From assembly GCF_010500815.1 (NCBI RefSeq), contig NZ_JAAAMG010000003.1, positions 124,001 to 188,000 of the forward strand: a stretch of 64,000 nt of DNA. The letters are read 5' to 3'. The stretch is from Jiella pacifica (GTDB lineage: Bacteria > Pseudomonadota > Alphaproteobacteria > Rhizobiales > Rhizobiaceae). The first letter of the stretch is position 1, and each line of letters starts with the position of its first letter. The translations under genes and the position numbers were made by a program. Of the stretch, positions 1 to 10,165 are shown piece by piece. The notes under the pieces were generated by a model. That model made no database searches. It had not been told where the DNA came from and saw only the letters and a list, made by a program, of their open reading frames with translations.

Positions 1-231
1 GTCGTCGCCTGGCATCTGAAGGACGGCGCCGTGCTGCATCTCTTCGCCAATCTCGACGACGAGCCATGGGCGCTTCCGTCCGACGTCGTCACCGGCGACC
101 TCACCTGCGGCGAACTGCTCCACGCCCACCCGAAGGACGCCGAAGAGACGCTGAAGTCCGGCGTCCTGCCCGGCCCCTCCGTCGTCTTCCGCCTCGAGGG
201 CCAGAAGCTGCTCGCCGGGGCCGGCCGATGA
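1..231 (+). CDS. treZ: Malto-oligosyltrehalose trehalohydrolase, C-terminal end (partial)
   Basis: An open frame runs from base 1 to the TGA at 229-231 and gives 76 residues, including the segment WHLKDGAVLHLFANLDDE. This looks like the C-terminal beta-rich end of a GH13 enzyme. TreZ hydrolyses maltooligosyl-trehalose to free trehalose and a shortened glucan in the cytoplasm. The call rests on this tail and on context: the stop overlaps the malQ start as ATGA, and treY follows malQ. The catalytic domain and start lie outside the window, so a glycogen debranching or branching enzyme tail is the main alternative. Confidence 0.75.
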   Translation, partial: VVAWHLKDGAVLHLFANLDDEPWALPSDVVTGDLTCGELLHAHPKDAEETLKSGVLPGPSVVFRLEGQKLLAGAGR

Positions 232-2087
232 CCGGTCGCCTCGACCGCCTCGCGGCAAGCCATGGGATCCAGATTGCCTATGTCTCGGAGCTTGGCGAAA
301 ACAAGGTGATCGACGACGCGGCCAAGCGGGCGCTCTTGTCCGCCCTCGGCGTCGATCCCGACGAAGGCGCCGAAGGCGACTTCCACGACGGGCTGGAGCG
401 GCCGCAGCTCGCCTGCCCGTTGCCGGAGTCGGTCGCCGGCCATCGCCACTGGGGGATCGCCTGCCAGCTCTATGCGCTGCGCTCTTCCCGCAATCTCGGG
501 ATCGGCGATTTCGAGGATCTTGCCCAGCTGGCGATCCTCGGCGGCCGGCAGGGTGCCGCCTTCGTCGGCGTCAATCCGCTGCATGCGCTGTTTCTGGCCG
601 ACCCCTCTCGCTACAGCCCCTATTCGCCCTCGACCCGGCGGTTTCTCAATCCGCTCTACATCGCGGTCGACCATATGGAGCGCGGCCCCGAGGCGATCGC
701 GGCCCTGCGGCAACGGTCGCCCGAACTGTTCGACACGGGCGACGGTGACCTCGTCGACTATGTCGGCGTCGGCCGCCTGAAGCGGGCGCTGTTCGCCGCG
801 GTGTTCGAAAGCCGCAAGGCCGAGCTCGAAGACGAGCAGGCGTTCCAGCGCTTCGTTCAGGACGGCGGGGAAGCGCTGAAGGGCTTCGCCCTGTTCGAGG
901 CGCTCTCCGAGCATCAGGTCGCCGCTGGCGGTCATGCCGGCTGGCATCACTGGCCGGAGGCGCTGAAGGATCGGGATTCGGCAGAGGTCGCAAGCTTCGC
1001 CGAGGAAAAGGGCGAGCGCGTCCTCTATCATCTCTGGCTGCAGTTCGAGGCCGAGGAGCAGCTCGCCAGCGCCCAGGCCAGGGCCAAGGCGGCCGGCATG
1101 GCGATCGGCCTCTATCTCGACCTCGCCGTCGGCGTCGCGCCCGACGGGGCCGAGACCTGGGCCGATCCGGCGCTGACCGTCAATTCCGCGCGCGTCGGCT
1201 CGCCGCCCGACATGTTCAACAGCCAGGGCCAGGACTGGGGCCTCGCGCCGCTCTCCCCGAAGGCCCTCGCCGAGCGCGACCACAAGCCGCTCTTCGACGC
1301 CTTCATGGCGCTGACGCGGCATGCCGGCGCGGTGCGGATCGATCACGCGATGGGCCTCGCCCGGCTGTGGTGGATCCCCAACGAGGCGCGCTCGGCCGGC
1401 GGCGGCTACGTCCGCTACCATCTGGGCCGGATGATCGACGCCGTCGCCAGGGCGGCGAATGAAAACCGGTGCCTGGTTATCGGCGAGGATCTCGGCACGG
1501 TGCCGCCGGGCTTTCGCGAAGTGATGGCCGCGGCCAACGTCTTCTCCTACCGCGTCCTTTATTTCGAGCGCCACCAGGACGGCAGCTTCATCGCCCCCGA
1601 CGCCTATCCGCGCCTGTCGCTCGCCTGCATCTCCACCCATGACCTCGCCACCCTCGCCGGCTGGTGGACGGGGAGCGACGTCGCCCTGCGCTTCGAGGCG
1701 GGCACCCAGGACGAGGCGGCGACCAGCCGCGACCACGCCTCCCGGCAGAACGAGAAGCGCATGCTGCTCCGGGCGCTGGTCGACGCAGATCTCTTGCCGG
1801 ACGAGCTCGAGGCCGAGGAGCGCGGTGACGTGGCGATGCCGGCGGACCTCTCCGAGGACCTCGCCGCTGCGATCCACCGCCATCTGGCAAAGAGCGCCGC
1901 CTTGCTGTTCGCCGTTCAGCTCGACGACATGATCGGCTCGCGCCGCCAGGCGAATTTGCCAGGCACTACCGACGAATATCCCAATTGGCGCATCCGGACG
2001 CCCGTCAGCCTCGACGAACTCGGCGAAAACAGCCGCTTTCTCGGGCTTGCCGCGGCCATGCGCGCAGAAAGGCCGAAAGCTTCATGA
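228..2087 (+). CDS. malQ: 4-alpha-glucanotransferase (amylomaltase)
   Basis: This 619-residue GH77 enzyme moves alpha-1,4-glucan segments between maltodextrins, supplying or trimming chains for the TreY/TreZ route. The catalytic triad is visible: Asp372 in RIDHAMG, Glu420 in GEDLGT and Asp472 in STHDLATLAGWW, with GH77-like spacing of 48 and 52 residues. The ATG at 228 was chosen because it overlaps the treZ stop (ATGA) and the protein then begins MTGRLDRLAASHGI, a normal MalQ N-terminus; the frame is open further upstream but reads arginine-rich nonsense there. It is slightly shorter than the E. coli enzyme. Its stop overlaps the treY start, so the three genes form one coupled operon. Confidence 0.95.
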   Translation: MTGRLDRLAASHGIQIAYVSELGENKVIDDAAKRALLSALGVDPDEGAEGDFHDGLERPQLACPLPESVAGHRHWGIACQLYALRSSRNLGIGDFEDLAQLAILGGRQGAAFVGVNPLHALFLADPSRYSPYSPSTRRFLNPLYIAVDHMERGPEAIAALRQRSPELFDTGDGDLVDYVGVGRLKRALFAAVFESRKAELEDEQAFQRFVQDGGEALKGFALFEALSEHQVAAGGHAGWHHWPEALKDRDSAEVASFAEEKGERVLYHLWLQFEAEEQLASAQARAKAAGMAIGLYLDLAVGVAPDGAETWADPALTVNSARVGSPPDMFNSQGQDWGLAPLSPKALAERDHKPLFDAFMALTRHAGAVRIDHAMGLARLWWIPNEARSAGGGYVRYHLGRMIDAVARAANENRCLVIGEDLGTVPPGFREVMAAANVFSYRVLYFERHQDGSFIAPDAYPRLSLACISTHDLATLAGWWTGSDVALRFEAGTQDEAATSRDHASRQNEKRMLLRALVDADLLPDELEAEERGDVAMPADLSEDLAAAIHRHLAKSAALLFAVQLDDMIGSRRQANLPGTTDEYPNWRIRTPVSLDELGENSRFLGLAAAMRAERPKAS

Positions 2088-4798
2088 GCCATTCGCTCGT
2101 CGCCACTTATCGTCTGCAGTTCCGGGAAGGCACGGATTTCCAGACGGCCGCGTCGCTGGCGCCCTATCTGAAGAAGCTCGGCGTCAGCCATCTCTACGCC
2201 GCGCCGATCTTCGCGGCGGCGGACAATTCCACCCACGGCTACGACGTCACCGACTACAACACCCTCGAGGAGGGCCTCGGCGGCGTCGCCGGCTTCACCG
2301 CGATGAGCGACGCGCTGTCTTCGGCCGATCTCGGCCTTTTGCTCGACTTCGTGCCGAACCACATGGGCGTCTCTCCGGCCAATCACTGGTGGGAGGACGT
2401 CTTGCGCTGGGGCTCGGAAAGCCGCTACGCGCCGAATTTCGACATCGCCTGGGAGGCCGAGAAGATCCTCGTCCCGGTCCTCGGCAAGCCCTATGGCGAG
2501 GCGCTCGAGGCAAGCGATCTGTCGGTGCGGCTGGACGAGAAGTCCGGGGCGCTGCGCTTCGACGCCTCGGGCTACGGCCTGCCGATCGACCCGCGCACCT
2601 ATGGCCACGTCTTCGGCCTGCTCGATCATCCCGAGAAGGACCGGCTGGTGCGGCGCTTTTCGGTGGCGACGCCGGCGGAAGCCGACGAACTCGTCGAACG
2701 CCTGCTCGAACACCTCGCCGACGAGGAGTTCGCCGTCGCTCTCAGGCGGGCCGTCGACACCATCAATGCCGACCATGGGGCGCTGCACGAATTTCATGAG
2801 GCGCAGGCCTGGCGCCTCGCCTGGTGGCGGACGGCGCGCGAGAAGCTCACCTATCGCCGCTTCTTCGAGATCGCCGACCTCATCGGCGTGCGCCAGGAAT
2901 CGCGCCGGGTGTTCCGCGAGTCCCATCAGCTGATCATCCGCCTTGCCCGCGAACGCCGGCTGGACGGTATCCGCATCGACCATGTCGACGGCCTCGCCGA
3001 TCCGAAGGGCTATCTCGAACAGCTGCGCCAGGCCTTCCAGTCGGTGCGCCGCTCACCGACCATCCACGTCGAGAAGATCCTCACCGGCGACGAGCGCCTG
3101 CGCACCAGCTGGGAGATCGAGGGGACGACCGGATACGAGTTCATCACCGCGCTGTCCGGTCTTTACGTCGATCCAGAGAAGGAAGCGGCGATGACCGCGG
3201 CCTATCACGGCTTCATCGGCGAGGAGCAGGATCTGCGCGGCATGATCCTTCGCCAGAAGCGCTCGATCTTCCAGCGCAATCTGGCCGGCGAATTGACCGC
3301 CCTGACGGGCCTTGCCCTCTCCGTCGCCTCGCGCGGGCTCTCCACCCGCGATCTCGGCCCCGATACCATGTCGCGGGCGATCGTCGAGGTGGCCGCGGCG
3401 CTTCCGGTCTACCGCACCTATGTTTCCGTCGACGGGGTGCCGAGCCGCGACATCGCCATCATCGACGAGGCGGTCGACCGGGCCATGACCTCCCGCGAGG
3501 TCGAGGCCGACGAGCCGATCCAGTTCATCGGCCGGTTGTTGAAGCTCGATTTCGATGATGGCGCGGACATTGCCGGCGCGCTCGACTTCACCCGAAGATT
3601 TCAGCAGACCACCGGCGCGGTCATGGCCAAGGCGGTCGAGGACACGGTGTTCTACCGCTACAATCGGCTGATCGCGCTGAACGAGGTCGGCGGCGAGCCG
3701 GACCATTACGGCGCCGACCTCGAAGCCTTCCACGAGGCGATGCAGATCCGGCTCGAGGACCAGCCGGACGGGATGCTCGCCACGTCCACCCACGACACCA
3801 AGCGCGGCGAAGACGCGCGGGCGCGGCTCTACACCCTGTCGGAGGCGCCGGAGCGTTGGGCTGCGCTGGTCGGCGAATTCTCCGAAGCCATGAGCCGCTA
3901 CCGGATCGAGATCGATACCGGCGTCCATTCGCCCGATCCCGAGACCGAATGGGGCCTCTATCAATCCTTGCTGGGCGTTCTGCCAGCCGATTTCGACCCG
4001 GCGAACGATGCCTTGCGCGAGGAAGTCGCCGGGCGGCTGGCAGCCTTCGCCGAGAAGGCGGTGCGCGAAGCCAAGCGCTGGACGAGCTGGACCTCGCCGG
4101 CCGAGACCTACGAGAAGGCGCTGGCAGATTTTGTCGCCGCGATGCTCGAGGGCGGCGGAGAGACGCCGTTCATCGAGACGTTCTGGAAGGCGGCCCGGCC
4201 CTTCGTCGCCGCCGGGGCGCTCAATTCCCTGTCGCAGACGACGATCAAGCTCGCGGCGCCGGGCGTCCCCGACATCTATCAGGGCACCGAGTTCTACGAC
4301 TTCTCGCTGGTGGATCCGGACAATCGCCGGCCGGTGGATTTTGACGCCTGCAACGCGGTGATCGGCGCCGAGGGGAGCCTCGCCGAGGATCTGGCGAACT
4401 GGCGCTCCGGCGCGCTGAAGGCGCGGATGACGGCGGCAGGTCTGGCGCTTCGCGGCAGGATGCCGGAGTTCTTCGCCAAGGCCGCCTATGTGCCGCTGTC
4501 GGCCGCCGGTCCGCGGGCGGCCCATCTCGTCGCCTTCGCGCGGCAGGATCTCGAGGACGGGAGCGGCAAGACCGTGGTCGTCATCGCGCCGCGCCTGACC
4601 TTGACGCTTCTGGACGACGCCGAGGATCTGCGCCAGGCGGTCACCGGCTGGGAGGGAACGGCCCTGCCGCTGCCGGAGGGGGTGGCGATGCGCGGATGGC
4701 GCAATATCTTCACCGGCGAAACGATCGCGCCGACGAGCGGTTTCGACATGGCGGCAGTGTTCAAGGACCTGCCCGTTGCCATCCTCGAGGCGCTGTGA
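2084..4798 (+). CDS. treY: Malto-oligosyltrehalose synthase
   Basis: A 904-residue GH13 isomerase that converts the reducing-end alpha-1,4 bond of a maltooligosaccharide to an alpha,alpha-1,1 trehalose bond. The N-terminus ([16 protein letters not shown]) and [11 protein letters not shown] are typical of TreY. The catalytic positions are Asp299 in [10 protein letters not shown], Glu330 in HVEKILTG and His570-Asp571 in [10 protein letters not shown]. The ATG at 2084 overlaps the malQ stop by ATGA; longer in-frame starts inside malQ are not needed. With TreZ it makes trehalose from glycogen or maltodextrin, usually for osmotic or desiccation tolerance. Confidence 0.96.
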   Translation: MSHSLVATYRLQFREGTDFQTAASLAPYLKKLGVSHLYAAPIFAAADNSTHGYDVTDYNTLEEGLGGVAGFTAMSDALSSADLGLLLDFVPNHMGVSPANHWWEDVLRWGSESRYAPNFDIAWEAEKILVPVLGKPYGEALEASDLSVRLDEKSGALRFDASGYGLPIDPRTYGHVFGLLDHPEKDRLVRRFSVATPAEADELVERLLEHLADEEFAVALRRAVDTINADHGALHEFHEAQAWRLAWWRTAREKLTYRRFFEIADLIGVRQESRRVFRESHQLIIRLARERRLDGIRIDHVDGLADPKGYLEQLRQAFQSVRRSPTIHVEKILTGDERLRTSWEIEGTTGYEFITALSGLYVDPEKEAAMTAAYHGFIGEEQDLRGMILRQKRSIFQRNLAGELTALTGLALSVASRGLSTRDLGPDTMSRAIVEVAAALPVYRTYVSVDGVPSRDIAIIDEAVDRAMTSREVEADEPIQFIGRLLKLDFDDGADIAGALDFTRRFQQTTGAVMAKAVEDTVFYRYNRLIALNEVGGEPDHYGADLEAFHEAMQIRLEDQPDGMLATSTHDTKRGEDARARLYTLSEAPERWAALVGEFSEAMSRYRIEIDTGVHSPDPETEWGLYQSLLGVLPADFDPANDALREEVAGRLAAFAEKAVREAKRWTSWTSPAETYEKALADFVAAMLEGGGETPFIETFWKAARPFVAAGALNSLSQTTIKLAAPGVPDIYQGTEFYDFSLVDPDNRRPVDFDACNAVIGAEGSLAEDLANWRSGALKARMTAAGLALRGRMPEFFAKAAYVPLSAAGPRAAHLVAFARQDLEDGSGKTVVVIAPRLTLTLLDDAEDLRQAVTGWEGTALPLPEGVAMRGWRNIFTGETIAPTSGFDMAAVFKDLPVAILEAL

Positions 4799-4877
4799 GG
4801 GTCGCCCCGACAGGGGCCGGAGCGAAGCTGATGTCGCCCCGGCCCGATCGGAGCGCTCGTCATGTGGGAAGACGACA

Positions 4878-5663
4878 ATGACCATTCGCGCACTCGTCTG
4901 GAACGAGTTCTTTCACGAACAGCACAATGAAACCGTCAAGGCGATCTATCCCGACGGCATCCACCGGACGATCGCCGACTTCCTCGGCAAGGAGGAGGGC
5001 ATCGAGGCGTCGACCGCGACGCTTCCCGAGCCAGAGCACGGCTTGCCGCAGGAAAGGCTCGACGAGACCGACGTGCTCCTGTGGTGGGGCCACAAGGCCC
5101 ACGGCCAGGTGGAAGACGCCATCGTCGAGCGGGTGGCCGAGCGCGTGCATCAGGGGATGGGCCTGATCGTCCTGCACTCGGGGCACTTTTCCAAGCCGTT
5201 CAAGCGCCTGATGGGAACGCCCTGTTCGCTGCGCTGGCGCGAGGCCGGCGAGCGCGAGCGGCTGTGGGCGGTCAACCGCTCCCATCCGATCGTGCAAGGG
5301 ATCGGCCATTCGATCGAACTGCCCAATTCCGAGATGTATGGCGAGCCCTTCCTCGTCCCCGAGCCGCTGGAGACGGTGTTCATCTCCTGGTACGAGGGCG
5401 GCGAGGTGTTCCGTTCGGGGCTCACCTATCAGCGCGGTGCGGGCAAGATCTTCTATCTCGGCCCCGGCCACGAGACCTATCCGATCTATCACCATCCGCA
5501 GATCCAGCGCGTCATCGTCAATGCCGTGCGCTGGGCCCACAATCCGGCCGCCGCATGGACGGACGTCGCGGCCGCGCCGAACGTGCCCGTCGACAAGGCG
5601 CCGGAGAAGATCGAGCGCAAGGGCGGCTCGCTGCACAAGCCGGGCGAGCAAGGCTACCGCTAG
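4878..5663 (+). CDS. thuA: ThuA-family trehalose utilization protein
   Basis: This 261-residue protein has the class I amidotransferase-like ThuA fold. It closely resembles rhizobial ThuA along its whole length, including [43 protein letters not shown] and the tail KPGEQGYR. In Sinorhizobium thuA and thuB are needed for trehalose and related disaccharide catabolism, probably through 3-keto sugar intermediates. The ATG at 4878 gives the conserved N-terminus [17 protein letters not shown]. The gene starts 79 bp after treY and is followed by thuB. The Shine-Dalgarno is weak (GGGAAG). The juxtaposition with trehalose synthesis genes is noteworthy. Confidence 0.92.
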   Translation: MTIRALVWNEFFHEQHNETVKAIYPDGIHRTIADFLGKEEGIEASTATLPEPEHGLPQERLDETDVLLWWGHKAHGQVEDAIVERVAERVHQGMGLIVLHSGHFSKPFKRLMGTPCSLRWREAGERERLWAVNRSHPIVQGIGHSIELPNSEMYGEPFLVPEPLETVFISWYEGGEVFRSGLTYQRGAGKIFYLGPGHETYPIYHHPQIQRVIVNAVRWAHNPAAAWTDVAAAPNVPVDKAPEKIERKGGSLHKPGEQGYR

Positions 5664-5771
5664 GCGCGGAAAGGGGCTTTCGACGTTCGCTTGCCGAAAC
5701 GGCGATCGACCCGGCCGAACGGCGGAGCCGGAAGCTGCACGGCATCGACATACCAACGAGTGACACCCGCA

Positions 5772-6878
5772 ATGATGAGTGAAGTATCAACCGAGGGGGG
5801 CGCCACCCCCGCCGGCGAAAAGCGGATCATGATCCTCGGCACCGGCGCGATCGCCCACCGCCATGCCGAGCATTTCATCTCGATCCCCGGCTGCCTGGTC
5901 GTCGCGGCCTGTGACGTCAATGCCGAGCGGGCGCGGGCCTTCGCCGCGCTACACGGCATCGACCGCGCCTTCGCGGATCTCACCGAGGCGCTCGCCTGGG
6001 GCGAGTTCGATGCCGTGGTGAACGCGACGCCCGACCAGGTGCACAAGGCGACGTCGCTCCAGGTGATCGCGGCCGGCAAGGCGATCTTCTGCGAAAAGCC
6101 GCTGGCGCTGAACGCCGAGGACGCCTTCGAGATGGTGGAGGCGGCCGAACGGGCGGGGCTGATCAACATGGTCAACTTCACCTATCGCAACGCCCATGCC
6201 ATCCAGCTGGCCCGCCGCATGGTCGAGGCGGGGGAGATCGGCGAAGTCCGCCATGTCGATGCCAGCTATCTGCAGAGCTGGCTGACCGGCACCCATTGGG
6301 GCGACTGGCACACCGACGAGCGCTGGCTCTGGCGGCTGTCTTCCGGGCACGGCTCGAAGGGCGTCCTCGGCGACATCGGCGTCCACATCCTCGATTTCGT
6401 CACCTACGGGTCGGGGCAGGGCATCGCCGCGCTGCAGGCCCGGCTGAAGACCTTCGACAAGGCCGAGGGCGGAGCGATCGGCGCCTATACGCTCGACGCC
6501 AACGACAGCTGCGCGATGACCGTCGAGTTCGACAACGGCGCCCTCGGCGTCGTCCACATGAGCCGCTATGCCACCGGCAAGGCCAACGATCTCGACCTGA
6601 TGATCCATGGCACCAAAGGCGCCCTCAAGATCTGGTCGAACACCACCGAGTCCAGCCTCGAAGCCTGTCTCGACGAGGACATCCACACACAGACCTGGCG
6701 CCCGGTCGAATGCCCGCCGACGCCGCTCAATGCCGAGCGCTTCGTGCTGGCGCTCCTGTCCGGCGTCAACGGCCAGCCGGATTTCCGCCATGCGGCGGAG
6801 GTGCAGAAGCTGCTCGACCTCGCTTTCGTTTCCGATGCCGAACGGCGGATGCTGCCGGTGGTGCTGCGGCCCGCGTAA
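5772..6878 (+). CDS. thuB: Gfo/Idh/MocA-family oxidoreductase, ThuB-like
   Basis: A 368-residue NAD(P)-dependent dehydrogenase of the Gfo/Idh/MocA family. The Rossmann nucleotide loop GTGAIAHRHAE lies near residue 20 and the family EKP motif (FCEKPLALN) near residue 110, followed by the alpha/beta substrate domain. ThuB oxidises trehalose-type disaccharides to 3-keto derivatives in rhizobia. The assignment rests mainly on adjacency to thuA, since the family alone does not fix the substrate. Two consecutive ATGs (5772, 5775) are possible starts. A gap of 108 bp separates it from thuA, so they are probably cotranscribed. Confidence 0.8.
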   Translation: MMSEVSTEGGATPAGEKRIMILGTGAIAHRHAEHFISIPGCLVVAACDVNAERARAFAALHGIDRAFADLTEALAWGEFDAVVNATPDQVHKATSLQVIAAGKAIFCEKPLALNAEDAFEMVEAAERAGLINMVNFTYRNAHAIQLARRMVEAGEIGEVRHVDASYLQSWLTGTHWGDWHTDERWLWRLSSGHGSKGVLGDIGVHILDFVTYGSGQGIAALQARLKTFDKAEGGAIGAYTLDANDSCAMTVEFDNGALGVVHMSRYATGKANDLDLMIHGTKGALKIWSNTTESSLEACLDEDIHTQTWRPVECPPTPLNAERFVLALLSGVNGQPDFRHAAEVQKLLDLAFVSDAERRMLPVVLRPA

Positions 6879-6989
6879 CGCCGCCGGCGTCCGCCGTCCG
6901 CTTCGCACCAGGCGCCGCCGATGCGCGCGGCTGGTGGAACGGCGCCCGTTCACGTTGCGGAAAGCATCCCTTCAGGCTTTCGGCTGGTC

Positions 6990-7004
6990 TTAACATAACG
7001 TTAA
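6990..7004 (+). promoter_or_regulatory. CtrA-type box TTAA-N7-TTAA
   Basis: The bases TTAACATAACGTTAA match the alphaproteobacterial CtrA consensus TTAA-N7-TTAA exactly. They also sit within a CTTAAC-N5-GTTAAG inverted repeat (6989-7005), in a locally AT-rich patch of GC-rich DNA. The site lies 77 bp upstream of the DUF1217 gene start, a plausible promoter distance. CtrA controls flagellar and cell-cycle genes in this class. The functional reading is inference. Confidence 0.5.
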
Positions 7005-7080
7005 GCATGATTCCGTATGTCTTCGAACCGACGGGATGCGCCCGCCGGTCGGCGACGCGCCTCGCGCGAACGGGGCGGCC

Positions 7081-9585
7081 ATGCTTTCGACCTTCACGAC
7101 CTATCAGCTCTATACGCGCGATCAGTCCCGGGTGATCGACCGCATCGCCGCCGATCCGGTGAACACGCGGCTCGCGAGCTACTATCGCGAGAACATCGGC
7201 AAGGTGACGTCCGTCGACGAGTTCATGGGCGACTACAAGCTCTATTCCTACGCGATGACGGCCTATGGTCTGGAAGACCAGATCGATTCCCGGGCGCTGA
7301 TCAGGAAGGTGCTGGAAAGCGACCTCGAGGATCCGAAGAGCTTTGCCAACAAGCTCTCCGACGAGCGTTATCGCGACTTCGCCAAGGCTTTCAGCTTCAA
7401 CGCGACGAGCACCAAGACCGATCCTGCCGCCCAGACCAACGCCCAGATGCAGGTGATGGTCGAGAGCTATTCCGAGCATCGGGTCAAGGCCGGTCAGGCA
7501 AGCGCCGCCAATGCCAACCACTTCATGGAGACCATCGGCACGGTCAAGACCGTCAACCAGTTCCTGGCCGACGAGAAGCTGTTCACCGTCGCGCTCGAGG
7601 CCGCCGGCATCGACGCTTCGGTCGCTTCGGTCAGCTTCATCCGCGACGTCCTCACCGGCACCAAGGCCGACGAAATGTCGAAGAAGGGCGACGATCGCTA
7701 TCTGCTTCTGGCGGCGATGCTGCCCTTCGACGAGATTGGACGGGCACCGGCCGAGGGCCTGCAATCGGCTTCGGAGAGGAACAGCACGGCTTATTTGTAC
7801 TATCAGAGGAAGGGCCTCGAGAACTCGCCGCAGGCCGCCGCGCTTCAGGTTTCCTACTACGAAGCCGAGATCGGCAATGTCGAGACGGCCGACGATCTCA
7901 TCGAAAATCCGCGGCTGGCCTCCGTCGCCCTGACAGCCGTCGGCCTCAACCCCGAGATCGAATCCTCCGCCTTCGTCTGGAACGTCCTGACCAGCGACCT
8001 CTCGAACCCGAAGAGCGTCGTCAACAAGATGTCCGAGGCGACCACCACCGACAAGACGCGCAAGGAGCAGTACATCGCCCTTGCCAAGATGTTCCAGTTC
8101 CAGACGGACGGCAGCCTGGCGGATGGCGACAGCGCCCAGACCACCGAGGCGGTCGAGGCGCTGACCGACGGCTATCTGGAAAAATACGCCAATGCGACGG
8201 CCTCCGCCGACAAGGTGAGCGCGTCGCTCTATGCGGCGAACGTCAAGAACGTCACGACCGTCACCGGTTTCCTCGCCAATGCCGCCGTCTACGACTATGC
8301 GCTGAAGTCCGTCGGCCTCGACCCCGAGACCACCAGCAAGTCGACGATCATGCGGGTTCTGCGCAGCGATCCGTCGGATCCGGCGAGCTATGCCGCCAAG
8401 CTCGGCGACGACCGGTACATCCGCCTGGCGGCCTCCTTCAACTTCGGCAGCGACGGCAAGCTCGCCGACATGCGCCGCGTCCAGACCGAGACCGCCCAGG
8501 GCGACACGATCGACCGCTATCTGGAGCGCATCGACGAGGACGACGACGAGGGCAAGGCCGCCGTCACCACCGCCGTCCAGGATTCGCAGGCTTTCAAGAC
8601 GGCCATGCGGTCGATCTCCACCGTCGACGAATTCATCGCCAACGAGACGGCATTCGACTACGCGATGAAGGCGATCGGCTTCAATCCCGACACCCAGAAC
8701 GCCGACGTCATCCGCCGGGTGGTGACGAGCGACCTTTCGGATCCGAACAGCTTCGTCAACAAGCTGAAGATTCCGGCCTATACGGCGCTCGCCTCGGCCT
8801 TCGACGTCGACGCCTATGGCAAGATCTCCATTGCCACCAACGACGACGGCAGCTCGCGCATGATCGACACCTATTTCGGCAAGGTGCTCGGCAGCGCCAA
8901 TACCGACCTCATTGAGGCAGCCCGCGGGATTCTCGCCTACAACGTCGCCCTGCCCAGCGTCGCGACGATGGACGATTTCCTCGCCGATGGCGACGTGGTG
9001 AACTTCGCCCTGAAGGCCTTCGACCTCGACGGCGAGAAACTGTCGACGGCCGACATCCGAGCGATTCTGACCAGCGATCTGTCCGATTCCGAAAGCGTCG
9101 CCGGGAAGTACGGCGACAAGCGCTACCTCGAATTCGCCGCCGCCTTCAACTTCGACACCGATGGCACGATCGAACGGGACGCCATGCGCGTCCAGTCCGT
9201 GACCGCCATGCTGACCACGCAGGATCTCTATCTTCGCCAGAAGATGGAGGAGGAAGCCGGCGGCGAGAGCAACGGCGTGCGCCTCGCCCTCTATTTCAAG
9301 CGCTCGGCCGAAGACATCACCAACATCTACGAGTTCCTCGCCGACGACGCCCTGCTGGAGTTCGTCAAGACGACCTTCGGCCTGCCCGACGAGTTTTCCT
9401 CGAGCAACATCGACGTCCAGGCCCGCAATCTCGAAAAAAAGGTCGATCTGGAACAGCTGTCCGATCCGAAATACGTCGACCGGATGCTCAACCGCTTCCT
9501 CGCCATGTACGATCTGGCCAACGACACCAGTTCGAGCAGCAGCCCGGCACTGGCGATCCTCGGCAGTTCGTCCTCCTACCTCTGA
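7081..9585 (+). CDS. DUF1217 protein with seven tandem repeats
   Basis: An 834-residue protein made almost entirely of about seven diverged copies of a roughly 105-120 residue unit. Each unit carries a helix pair and the phrases TVDEFLAD, YALKAIGLDP, VLTSDLSDP and NKLGDDRYLxLAxAFNF. These are hallmarks of DUF1217, a family usually found with flagellar genes in rhizobia. There is no signal peptide or membrane segment and the composition is acidic. Each unit resembles a calcium-binding or filament-associated helical module, but no function is established. The last unit is degenerate and ends in a serine-rich tail. The ATG at 7081 was chosen because it begins the first repeat (MLSTFTTYQLYTRDQ); an in-frame ATG at 7036 would add 15 unlike residues. 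No flagellar gene is in the window. Confidence 0.88.
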   Translation: MLSTFTTYQLYTRDQSRVIDRIAADPVNTRLASYYRENIGKVTSVDEFMGDYKLYSYAMTAYGLEDQIDSRALIRKVLESDLEDPKSFANKLSDERYRDFAKAFSFNATSTKTDPAAQTNAQMQVMVESYSEHRVKAGQASAANANHFMETIGTVKTVNQFLADEKLFTVALEAAGIDASVASVSFIRDVLTGTKADEMSKKGDDRYLLLAAMLPFDEIGRAPAEGLQSASERNSTAYLYYQRKGLENSPQAAALQVSYYEAEIGNVETADDLIENPRLASVALTAVGLNPEIESSAFVWNVLTSDLSNPKSVVNKMSEATTTDKTRKEQYIALAKMFQFQTDGSLADGDSAQTTEAVEALTDGYLEKYANATASADKVSASLYAANVKNVTTVTGFLANAAVYDYALKSVGLDPETTSKSTIMRVLRSDPSDPASYAAKLGDDRYIRLAASFNFGSDGKLADMRRVQTETAQGDTIDRYLERIDEDDDEGKAAVTTAVQDSQAFKTAMRSISTVDEFIANETAFDYAMKAIGFNPDTQNADVIRRVVTSDLSDPNSFVNKLKIPAYTALASAFDVDAYGKISIATNDDGSSRMIDTYFGKVLGSANTDLIEAARGILAYNVALPSVATMDDFLADGDVVNFALKAFDLDGEKLSTADIRAILTSDLSDSESVAGKYGDKRYLEFAAAFNFDTDGTIERDAMRVQSVTAMLTTQDLYLRQKMEEEAGGESNGVRLALYFKRSAEDITNIYEFLADDALLEFVKTTFGLPDEFSSSNIDVQARNLEKKVDLEQLSDPKYVDRMLNRFLAMYDLANDTSSSSSPALAILGSSSSYL

Positions 9586-9808
9586 TCATCGCCGGATGGG
9601 CGACATCTGCCCGGCAGAGATGCGTGGGCGCTGCAGAGCGCGACGCGAGCGACGTCGGACTCGTCCTCACGGGTCGTTCACGCCGACTGTTTTCGCCAGA
9701 CCGGCTCGCGCCACTCAGGTCTCATGGTCGAGCGACGATGGCCGGCAAAGAAACAGGCGATGAACGCATCGGTCCACCGCCTGTCATCGCCTTTGCTCGT
9801 CTTGGCCG

Positions 9809-10165
9809 TCAGCGGACGCGGATGACGGCGCCGCTGTCGCGGTCGATGTCCACCCGGATCCTGCGGCCGCGGCGATCGGTGCCGGCCACGCGGTAGCTCT
9901 GGCGAGTCTTCGTCACCGCTCCGACCTCGCGCAATCCCTGGCGTCGGGCGATGCGGATGGCCTCGCGCTCGGAAACGCCTTCGCGCACGTCGCGCCGCTC
10001 GTCCCGGCGATGCCGATAGTCGCGGTCGCCACCCCGGCGCATGTCCTCCTGCGGGACGATCCTGACACCGTCGCGGCCGATCTGGATCTGCTGCGAAAGT
10101 GCCGGTGTCGCGACCGCGAGGGCAGCTGCCACGATCATGCCGTGGGTCCAATATGATCTGCGCAT
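9809..10165 (-). CDS. Small secreted PepSY-like protein
   Basis: A 118-residue protein that starts with a signal peptide (MRRSYWTHGMIVAAALAVA, cleavage probably after PALSQ). A charged, arginine-rich linker follows, then a C-terminal module EREAIRIARRQGLREV...VDIDRDSGAVIRVR that resembles a PepSY domain. Such small periplasmic proteins are common in Rhizobiales and are of unknown role, possibly protease inhibition or cell-envelope stress. The ATG at 10165 is preferred because it places the signal peptide at the N-terminus. Upstream in-frame codons read as arginine-rich sequence without a signal. It stands alone between the DUF1217 gene and the PHB cluster. Confidence 0.75.
   Translation of the reverse strand: MRRSYWTHGMIVAAALAVATPALSQQIQIGRDGVRIVPQEDMRRGGDRDYRHRRDERRDVREGVSEREAIRIARRQGLREVGAVTKTRQSYRVAGTDRRGRRIRVDIDRDSGAVIRVR

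Noticed and set aside
7017-8915. A 632-codon plus-strand frame overlapping the DUF1217 gene
   Set aside because: Arg-rich off-frame translation of the DUF1217 gene, whose own frame shows conserved repeats.
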